In this document: in pieces, positions 57,784-64,000 of the stretch
Numbering within the stretch: the stretch's first letter is position 1
Layout of the letters: each line of letters begins with the position of its first letter
Assembly: GCF_028473665.1 (NCBI RefSeq)
Contig: NZ_CP098774.1
Location: 4,521,501 to 4,585,500 of the forward strand
DNA from: Sphingomonas sp. QA11
GTDB lineage: Bacteria; Pseudomonadota; Alphaproteobacteria; Sphingomonadales; Sphingomonadaceae
DNA: 64,000 nucleotides
Direction of reading: 5' to 3'
The notes under the pieces: model-generated
Told to the model about the DNA's origin: nothing
Database searches by the model: none
The model's input: only the letters and a program-made list of their open reading frames with translations
Position numbers and translations under genes: made by a program

Positions 57784-59300
57784 CCGACGCGGCCGCCGCC
57801 GATGATGGGGGCACCGAAGACCTCAAGGCCCTGGCCAAGGGCGGTCGCACCAACATCATCGGTTTCCTGTTGCGTCTTGCCGCACGGCTGCCGTTCCTGT
57901 TCATCGCCGGCCGGGTCTATGGCCCGGATATCGTCGGCCGGTTCGCGCTGGCGGTGGTGGTGGTCGAACTCGCCGCCCTGCTCGCCACGCTCGGGCTGAA
58001 ACGCGGACTTGCCCAGGCGCTGTCCTCCTCCGACCGGCCGCATGTCCATGTGGTGTGGGATGCGATGGCGGTGGCCTTCCTCGCCTCGCTGATCGCCAGC
58101 GGCGTGCTGATCGCCCTGCCGCAGATCATGTACCCCAACAGCCCGATCGAGGGGATGGACCGCTGGCTGCCGTGCATCGTGTTCGCGGTCGCCTGGTCCG
58201 ATGTCAGCCTCGCCGCGCTCGCCTATCGCCGAAACGTGAAGGCAACGGTGACCGCCCGCGCGATCGTCGAACCCTGGACGATCAGTGCCGCTGCCTGGGT
58301 CTTCTCCTTCGTTTCGCTGCGCGACGGCCTGATCTATGCCTATATCCTGTCGATGGCGGCGGCACTCGTCGCGTCGCTGGTACCGTTCATCCGCAGCTAT
58401 GGCCTGCCGCATGGCTGGCGGCCGCGCATCGTTCACCTGGTCGCGCTGGCCAGCCGCAACGCGCCGCTCGCCGGCGCCGACGCGATCGAATGGGGCACGC
58501 GCAACGTCGACCGGTTCATCCTTGGAGTGATGTTCGAGCCCAAGATCGTCGGCATCTACTACATGGCGCAGCAGGTCGCTTCGATCCCGGCCAAGCTCAA
58601 GACCAGCTTCGATCCGATCCTTGGCCCCGTGATCACCGCGAGCCTGGCCAAGAACGACCGCGAGGCGATCGCGGCGCAGGTCCGGCAGGTCGGTTTCTGG
58701 ATCATGGCGGCGCAGACCGGCCTTGCGCTGATGGGGTCGATCCCGGGCGAGGCGGTGATGGGCGTGGTGGGGCCGCAATTCGTCTCCGGCACCGCCGCGC
58801 TCGCCTTTCTGCTGACCGCCGAGGCGGTGGCGTCGACCGGTGCCGTGTGCGAATCGGCTTTGGTCTATATCGCGCGGGTGCGGAACCTGATGATCTCGCT
58901 GGGGACCCTCTGTTTCCAGATCGCGCTCAGCTTCACGCTGATCTTCGCGATGCGCTGGATCGGCTGGCCGATCAACTTCCAGGCCGCAGGGCCAGCGGTG
59001 GCGCTGCTGGTCGCGCTCGGCCTCGCATCCGTCGTCAAGTCGAACCTGCTCGCCCATCTGCTCAAGGCGCGCGTCTCGGGTTTCCGCATGCCGATGCTTT
59101 GGGCGATCGGCGCGGCGGTGGTCGTCGGGACGGCGTTCACCTCCCTGCCCAGGCGGTATGAATGGGCCGAGCTGCTCATCGGCCTGCCGGCCATCGCCGC
59201 GACCTATCTCTTCGTCCTGTCGCGCTTGGCGTTCAGCCCCGAGGACCGGGCGCTGTTCGGCAAGATACCGTCAGTGGACGAAGCGACGCTGCCGACCTGA
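57780..59300 (+). CDS. Oligosaccharide flippase family membrane protein (Wzx-like)
   Basis: About 506 residues with some 12-14 transmembrane helices of the MATE/MVF superfamily: NIIGFLLRLAARLPFLFIAGRVYGP, LVASLVPFIRSYG, RFILGVMFEPKIVGIYYMAQQVASI and further helices. Members move lipid-linked sugars across the inner membrane for polysaccharide or lipopolysaccharide synthesis. TTG 57780 is preferred because GGGGAG lies seven bases before it; it overlaps the polA stop. No glycosyltransferases are adjacent, so its pathway is not clear. Confidence 0.83.
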   Translation: MTDAAAADDGGTEDLKALAKGGRTNIIGFLLRLAARLPFLFIAGRVYGPDIVGRFALAVVVVELAALLATLGLKRGLAQALSSSDRPHVHVVWDAMAVAFLASLIASGVLIALPQIMYPNSPIEGMDRWLPCIVFAVAWSDVSLAALAYRRNVKATVTARAIVEPWTISAAAWVFSFVSLRDGLIYAYILSMAAALVASLVPFIRSYGLPHGWRPRIVHLVALASRNAPLAGADAIEWGTRNVDRFILGVMFEPKIVGIYYMAQQVASIPAKLKTSFDPILGPVITASLAKNDREAIAAQVRQVGFWIMAAQTGLALMGSIPGEAVMGVVGPQFVSGTAALAFLLTAEAVASTGAVCESALVYIARVRNLMISLGTLCFQIALSFTLIFAMRWIGWPINFQAAGPAVALLVALGLASVVKSNLLAHLLKARVSGFRMPMLWAIGAAVVVGTAFTSLPRRYEWAELLIGLPAIAATYLFVLSRLAFSPEDRALFGKIPSVDEATLPT

Positions 59301-59337
59301 GGCAGCTCCCCCTGCCTCCAACCCGCCCGCCCGTTCA

Positions 59338-60921
59338 TCAATGCCGGAAGTGGCGCATCCCGGTGAACACCATCGCCAGGCCAGCCGCATCGGCCGCCGC
59401 GATCACCTCGTCGTCGCGTATCGAGCCGCCCGGCTGGATCACCGCCGTCGCGCCTGCCTCGACCGCGGCAAGCAGGCCGTCGGCGAAGGGGAAGAAGGCA
59501 TCCGACGCCACCGCCGAGCCGATCGTGCGCGGCGTGGCCCAGCCTGCCTTGTCGGCGGCGTCCTTCGCCTTCCAGGCAGCGATGCGGGCTGATTCGAGCC
59601 GGTTCATCTGGCCCGCGCCGATGCCGGCAGTGGCGCCATCCTTCGCATAGACGATCGCATTCGACTTGACATGCTTGGCGACCGTCCAGGCGAAACGGCA
59701 ATCGGCAAGCTCCGCCTCGGTCGGCTGGCGTTTGGTCACCACCTTGAGATCCGGCGCTGCGCCATTATCGCGGGTCTGGACCAGCCAGCCGCCCGCGATC
59801 GACTTGGCCATAAGGCCGGTACGCGCCGGATCGGGCAGGTCGCCGGTGAGGAGCAGGCGAAGGTTCTTCTTCGCCGCGAAGATGGCGAGCGCGGCTTCAT
59901 CGGCGTCGGGAGCGATCACCACTTCAGTGAAGATGCCTGAAATGGCGCGCGCGGTCGCCTCGTCCAGCGCCCGGTTCAGCGCGATGATGCCGCCGAACGC
60001 CGAGACGGTGTCGCAGGCGAACGCCTCGGCATAGGCCTGTTCGATGGTCGCGGCGCTGGCGACGCCGCAGGGATTGGCATGCTTGACGATGACCACGGTC
60101 GGCTGCGCGTCGTGGAACTCGCTGACCAGTTCGAGCGCGGCGTCGGCATCGTTGTAATTATTGTAGCTGAGTTCCTTGCCCTGCACCTGACGCGCCTGGC
60201 CGATGCCGCGTGCGTGCGGGCCGGTGGCGGTATAGAAAGCAGCTGACTGGTGCGGATTCTCGCCATAGCGGAGCGACGCGCCGCGCTTCAGCGTGATCGG
60301 CAGCGTTTCCGGAAAAGCCTCGCCCTGGTCGGCGAACCCGAACCAGCTCGCGATCATGCCATCATAGGTCGCGGTCGCGGCGAAGGCGCGCGCGGCAAGG
60401 CGCTTGCGCAGATCAAGCATGGTGGCGCCGCCCGATGAGTCCATCTCGGCGACCAGCGCATCATAGTCGGCGGGATCAGTGACGATCGTGACAAAGGCGT
60501 GGTTCTTGGCGGCAGACCGCACCATCGACGGGCCGCCGATATCGATATTCTCGATGATCTCCGGCCGGTCGGCGCCCTTCATCACCGTCTGAAGGAAGGG
60601 ATAGAGGTTCACCACCACCAGATCGATCGCGCCGATGCCATGCTCCTCCATCGAGGCGACATGGGCCTTGTCGTCGCGCACAGCGAGCAGGCCGCCATGG
60701 ACCTTGGGGTGCAAGGTCTTCACGCGACCGTCCATCATCTCCGGGAAGCCGGTCAGATCGGAGATGTCGCGCACCGCGAGCCCCGCATCGCGCAACGCGG
60801 CGGCGGTGCCACCGGTCGAGACCAGCTCAACGCCGTGGCGGGCGAGCGCCCGGCCGAGATCAACGATGCCAGTCTTGTCGGATACCGACAAAAGGGCACG
60901 GCGGATGGTGATGGCGGTCAT
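59338..60921 (-). CDS. purH: Bifunctional AICAR transformylase/IMP cyclohydrolase
   Basis: About 527 residues catalysing the last two steps of IMP synthesis. The N-terminal MGS-like IMP cyclohydrolase domain (ALLSVSDKTGIVDLGRALARHGVELVSTGGTA) and the C-terminal transformylase (KHANPCGVASAATIEQAY, SAFGGIIALNRALDE, EASRIAAWKAKD-like end with GGSIRDDEVI) are complete. ATG 60919-60921 is preferred over GTG 60927. Confidence 0.97.
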   Translation of the reverse strand: MTAITIRRALLSVSDKTGIVDLGRALARHGVELVSTGGTAAALRDAGLAVRDISDLTGFPEMMDGRVKTLHPKVHGGLLAVRDDKAHVASMEEHGIGAIDLVVVNLYPFLQTVMKGADRPEIIENIDIGGPSMVRSAAKNHAFVTIVTDPADYDALVAEMDSSGGATMLDLRKRLAARAFAATATYDGMIASWFGFADQGEAFPETLPITLKRGASLRYGENPHQSAAFYTATGPHARGIGQARQVQGKELSYNNYNDADAALELVSEFHDAQPTVVIVKHANPCGVASAATIEQAYAEAFACDTVSAFGGIIALNRALDEATARAISGIFTEVVIAPDADEAALAIFAAKKNLRLLLTGDLPDPARTGLMAKSIAGGWLVQTRDNGAAPDLKVVTKRQPTEAELADCRFAWTVAKHVKSNAIVYAKDGATAGIGAGQMNRLESARIAAWKAKDAADKAGWATPRTIGSAVASDAFFPFADGLLAAVEAGATAVIQPGGSIRDDEVIAAADAAGLAMVFTGMRHFRH

Positions 60922-60962
60922 GGGCACTCCGGGGGTGAGGGGTCGCGCGTCCCTCTGCCGCC

Positions 60963-62696
60963 TCAGGTCGCGCGCTTCAAGGCCCAGCTCACGCTGGCGC
61001 CGCCCGCAGGCGATTCTCCCGAGACGACGAGCTGGTGAGTCGGTTGCGGCCGGCCGTCACCGTCGATCCACAGGCTGTCCTCGACCGCCAGCGTGCCGCC
61101 GCGACAGCGGAACTGCCACAATACCCCGCCGGGCAGACGAAGCAGCGCGGCCATGCCGTCCGCCGTCGGCGAGACCGACACGCCCTGGCCGAGATGGAAG
61201 CGGATCACGAAGGCCGTCGCCGCGAGCTTGCGCTTCTTGCTGGCGGGCAGCAGCATATCCTCGCCGCGCACCTCGCGACCGTCGCCGGCAAGCACGAGCT
61301 GGCGGCGGTGGACGAAGCCGTAGCGCCTGGCATAGCCGTCATGGCTCGCCTCGATCCGGCTCGACGCCTCGCTTTCCTGCCGTGCCAGCTCGACCTCCGC
61401 GACGCCGCGCCCGAGCGTGCCGTCGGCATGGATCGCGGTCGAATTGCTGTCCCCGACGATCAGGGTCGAATGCGCCGCGGTGGTGCGCAGGCCGTCGGCA
61501 AGGACGGCGGGAAGCTGCGCCACGGCCGACCGGGCGCCGCCGCAATTGACGATCAGGCGATGCGCGCCATCGGAGAGTTCGAACGCGAGGGTGGAAGCAC
61601 AGCCGCCCTCGACCAGCCGCGCGATCGGCGGCGGCGCCGCGTCCATGATCAGGACGGCGGTGCCGGCGGCGAGGCGCTGATAGCCCCAGTCGCGCGCCTG
61701 GCGGAGCGGCCGGGCACGCACGCCGGTCGCGGCGATGATCCGTTCGAGCGCCTCGCCGGAGACAGGGCCGCCGCCCTGCCAGCTCGAAAGCCCGCGATCG
61801 CCGTGGCACACGCCAAGCAGCGCCGGCACCATCCGCGCCAGCACCGCGGCGATCGCCGGCGGCTCGACCAGGCGGCGCGCGGCGTACACTTCCTTCAGGC
61901 CGGTGAGCAGCATGATGATGTCGAGCTGCGCCATCGGCGAGCGCGCCACGCTGCCGCCATCCTCGAACACCGAGACCGACAGCGCCTTGGCCAGGGCGGC
62001 TTCGGTGGCGCCGCGCCGCGCATCGCCCCCCGGGATCAGCAACCCCGCCGCGACCACGCCGCACAACGCCGCGACCCGTGGGGCGCCCGGCGGAAGCTTG
62101 TCGGCGCCGCGATCGATATGCCGCGCGCCCCGCGCGAGCGTGTTGAGCACCAGGCTGCGATAGACCAGGTCGGTGCTCGACAGGATCAGCGGGGCGTGCG
62201 CGGTCCAGAACAGGATCCGCCGGCCCCAGAGATCGGCGCGCCAGGCAGGTTCGCTGACCGTATCGGCGTGCGCCGCGAGCCAACGGCGCATCAGATCCTC
62301 GGCGATCGGGGTCGCCTGTCCGCGTGTCGCCACGGTCGAAAGATCGCGCAGCCAGAGAAAGCTGTGGAGATAATCGCCCAACGCGCGCGAGAAATCGGGC
62401 CTGGCGAGATTGAGATCGGCGATGGCGCGGGTTTCCCCGCGCAGATTCAGCTTGCCGTCGAGCAGCGCGTTGCCCCGTCGCGGATCGCCCAGGAACGGAT
62501 CGTCGGGAACCGCGATCAGCTTCAGCGGATGCCGGCCCTTCAACCGCATCCCGTGTATCGGCGTCCGCCAGGTCAATCGATGAAAATATTCGGTGAGACG
62601 GTCAGCCAGCGACAACCCCTTGTCGCCCCCCAGACGAATCAACCGTTTGCCCTCTTCGATGCCGTCGGCGCCGGAATCGCGACCGCCGTCGTTCAC
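60963..62696 (-). CDS. Heparinase II/III family protein
   Basis: 577 residues. An alpha/alpha-toroid N-terminal part (LHSFLWLRDLSTVATRG, LILSSTDLVYRSLVLNTLARGARHID) and a beta-sandwich C-terminal part (HSTLIVGDSNSTAI, HDGYARRYGFVHRRQLVL) fit the Hepar_II_III architecture, in which a His and a Tyr act in polysaccharide cleavage. Sphingomonads carry relatives beside purH and rpe as I recall. The substrate is unknown and no signal peptide is seen. GTG start at 62694-62696, overlapping the rpe stop as GTGA. Confidence 0.88.
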   Translation of the reverse strand: MNDGGRDSGADGIEEGKRLIRLGGDKGLSLADRLTEYFHRLTWRTPIHGMRLKGRHPLKLIAVPDDPFLGDPRRGNALLDGKLNLRGETRAIADLNLARPDFSRALGDYLHSFLWLRDLSTVATRGQATPIAEDLMRRWLAAHADTVSEPAWRADLWGRRILFWTAHAPLILSSTDLVYRSLVLNTLARGARHIDRGADKLPPGAPRVAALCGVVAAGLLIPGGDARRGATEAALAKALSVSVFEDGGSVARSPMAQLDIIMLLTGLKEVYAARRLVEPPAIAAVLARMVPALLGVCHGDRGLSSWQGGGPVSGEALERIIAATGVRARPLRQARDWGYQRLAAGTAVLIMDAAPPPIARLVEGGCASTLAFELSDGAHRLIVNCGGARSAVAQLPAVLADGLRTTAAHSTLIVGDSNSTAIHADGTLGRGVAEVELARQESEASSRIEASHDGYARRYGFVHRRQLVLAGDGREVRGEDMLLPASKKRKLAATAFVIRFHLGQGVSVSPTADGMAALLRLPGGVLWQFRCRGGTLAVEDSLWIDGDGRPQPTHQLVVSGESPAGGASVSWALKRAT

Positions 62697-63355
62697 CCGC
62701 CTCTCAGGGCAAGGATGTTGGCGGCATAGGCCGAGGGGCCGCCGCGGAAGGTAGCCGTGCCGGCGACGAGCGCGTCAGCACCGGCGGCGATCGCCTCGCG
62801 CGCCGTCACCGCGTCGATACCGCCATCGACCTCGAGATCGACGCCGAGCCCTGCCTTGTCGATCATCTTGCGGATGCTTTCGATCTTGCGCAGCGCGCTG
62901 GGGATGAAGCCTTGGCCGCCGAAACCGGGATTGACGCTCATCACCAGCACCAGATCGACCTCCTCGATCAGATAGTCGAGCGCCTTGGCCGGCGTCTGCG
63001 GCGTCAGCACCACGCCGGCACGCTTGCCGAGCTTGCGGATGTGCTGGAGGCTGCGGTGCGTGTGCGGCCCCGCCTCGACATGAATGCTGATGATGTCAGC
63101 CCCGGCTTCAGCGAACTGATCGAGGAACGAATCGACCGGCGCGATCATCAGATGCACGTCGAGCGGCTTCTGCGTATGCGGGCGGAGCGCCTTCACCACC
63201 GCCGGGCCGATCGTGATGTTGGGGACGAAATGACCGTCCATCACATCGACATGAATCCAGTCGGCGCCGGCCGCGTCGATCGCGCGCACCTCCTCGCCAA
63301 GGCGCGCGAAATCGGCGGAGAGGATCGAAGGGGCGATACGGACAGGCTGTTGCAT
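62693..63355 (-). CDS. rpe: Ribulose-phosphate 3-epimerase
   Basis: 220-residue TIM barrel. IAPSILSADFARLGEEVRAI, the metal-binding HVDVMDGHFVPNITIGP, VHLMIAPVDSF, VMSVNPGFGGQGFIP and EVDGGIDAVTA are the family motifs. It interconverts ribulose 5-phosphate and xylulose 5-phosphate in the pentose phosphate pathway. ATG at 63353-63355. Its stop overlaps the heparinase-like start. Confidence 0.98.
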   Translation of the reverse strand: MQQPVRIAPSILSADFARLGEEVRAIDAAGADWIHVDVMDGHFVPNITIGPAVVKALRPHTQKPLDVHLMIAPVDSFLDQFAEAGADIISIHVEAGPHTHRSLQHIRKLGKRAGVVLTPQTPAKALDYLIEEVDLVLVMSVNPGFGGQGFIPSALRKIESIRKMIDKAGLGVDLEVDGGIDAVTAREAIAAGADALVAGTATFRGGPSAYAANILALRGG

Positions 63356-63396
63356 GACCGATTCCTTAGCATGCGTGAGTCGCGCGGCAAGGCGAC

Positions 63397-64000
63397 TCAG
63401 GTACCGCGGCGCAATCTCGCGATGAAGAAGCCGTCGCAGCCGCCCTCTTTGCCGAGCATGCCGGGCAGCGTGCGAACCCAGCCACGCTGATGCGGGATGA
63501 TGCCGGCCGGCAATTCTTCGACGCTGACCGGATCGATCGCGAAATCGGGCTGGGCGGCGAGAAACGCCATGAGCTGCTCCTCCCCCTCGGCACGTTCGAG
63601 CGAACAGGTGGCATAGATCAAGGTTCCGCCGGACTTGACCCATCTGGCGGCCCGGGCAAGCAATTGCGCCTGCACCCGGGACATTTCGGCAATCACCTTC
63701 GGATTCACGCGGTGGAGCACGTCAGGGTGGCGGCGGAAGATGCCGGTAGCGCTGCACGGCGCATCGAGCAGCACGGCGTCCACCGGCGCGTCCGGCGACC
63801 ATTTGAGCAGGTCGGCGGCGATCACCGTCGCCTCAAGATGGGTGCGGGCGAGATTCTCGCGAAGTCGCGCCAGACGACTTTCCGAGGAATCGATCGACGT
63901 GACGGCCCATCCCGCGCTGGCGAGCTGCATCGTCTTCCCGCCGGGAGCGGCGCACAGATCGAGCGCGGTGCCACTTCCCTTGCCGATGAGGCGCGCGGGG
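63397..64000 (-). CDS. RsmB-type 16S rRNA (cytosine-5) methyltransferase, C-terminal part
   Basis: About 200 C-terminal residues; the N-terminus lies beyond the right edge. The SAM-binding motif LDLCAAPGGKTMQLASAG, the catalytic-type DAPCSATGIFRRHPDV and the YATCSLERAEGEEQ segment identify the NOL1/NOP2/Sun family, which methylates C5 of cytosine in rRNA. RsmB (Sun) is the likely member, but without the N-terminus this cannot be fixed. It lies upstream of rpe on the same strand. Confidence 0.9.
   Translation of the reverse strand, partial: PARLIGKGSGTALDLCAAPGGKTMQLASAGWAVTSIDSSESRLARLRENLARTHLEATVIAADLLKWSPDAPVDAVLLDAPCSATGIFRRHPDVLHRVNPKVIAEMSRVQAQLLARAARWVKSGGTLIYATCSLERAEGEEQLMAFLAAQPDFAIDPVSVEELPAGIIPHQRGWVRTLPGMLGKEGGCDGFFIARLRRGT

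Noticed and set aside
1..64000. CRISPR arrays, prophage, toxin-antitoxin or restriction systems
   Set aside because: No regularly spaced direct repeats, integrases, capsid or nuclease-methylase pairs were found; the lone M15 peptidase has no phage neighbours.

Overview
The window is a GC-rich (about two thirds G+C) stretch of a bacterial chromosome with densely packed genes on both strands. I see no rRNA, tRNA, IS element, prophage or CRISPR array. The gene content suggests an alphaproteobacterium of the Sphingomonadaceae, probably Sphingomonas or a close relative: a crtY-crtI-crtB carotenoid cluster, rpmI-rplT joined to pheS-pheT, many GTG and TTG starts, REP-like palindromic repeats between genes, and several small proteins of a kind I associate with sphingomonads. 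The family names below come from reading the proteins, not from a database search.

Layout. 1-1.7 kb: the N-terminal part of release factor 3 (prfC) and an aldose-1-epimerase-like gene. 1.9-6.1 kb: a leftward rpmI-rplT-pheS-pheT block with a hairpin and a possible leader ORF in front of pheS. 6.3-14.4 kb: an AsmA-like protein, histidinol phosphatase, a diguanylate cyclase, a set of tiny genes behind a sigma-54-type promoter, a ferritin-like protein, two DNA repair enzymes (Nth-like, Ung) and a 2'-5' RNA ligase-like protein. 14.5-23.7 kb is an accessory-looking stretch: SnoaL-like and VOC proteins, a tyrosinase-family oxidase with an extra N-terminal segment, an M15 peptidase, a MarR regulator divergent from an exported alpha/beta hydrolase, and several small hypothetical proteins. 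24.1-26.6 kb: a TPP riboswitch, a small membrane protein and thiC. 26.7-31.6 kb: two paralogous Tat-exported ferritin-like proteins, a MipA-like outer-membrane protein, a DUF2141 protein, a sterol-desaturase-type enzyme and a TetR regulator.

31.6-36.7 kb: a GST gene with an apparent one-base frameshift at codon 2, then crtY-crtI-LOG-crtB, which converts geranylgeranyl diphosphate through phytoene and lycopene to beta-carotene. 36.8-45.4 kb: small proteins, an Atm1-type ABC exporter, RecQ, and an operon with a TIGR01244-like phosphatase, a second desaturase and a GMC oxidoreductase. 45.4-47.3 kb: the nitrogen-regulated glnK-amtB operon with a textbook sigma-54 promoter. 47.4-54.9 kb: DUF2007, a PNPOx-like protein, DUF5996, TldD, a zinc-finger protein, an orphan ABC ATPase, NadB, and a beta-lactamase-like lipoprotein behind a possible 13-residue leader ORF. 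55.0-64.0 kb: PolA, a flippase, PurH, a heparinase II/III-like protein, Rpe and the start of an RsmB-type rRNA methyltransferase.

Most of the window is housekeeping. The less ordinary points are the hairpin-rich in-frame insertion in pheS, the tiny membrane-protein genes behind a sigma-54 promoter, the riboswitch-controlled membrane protein ahead of thiC, the LOG gene inside the crt operon whose ribosome-binding site is the end of a palindromic repeat, and the coupled micro-ORF before the beta-lactamase-like gene. I did not find a clear, self-contained new defence or mobile system.
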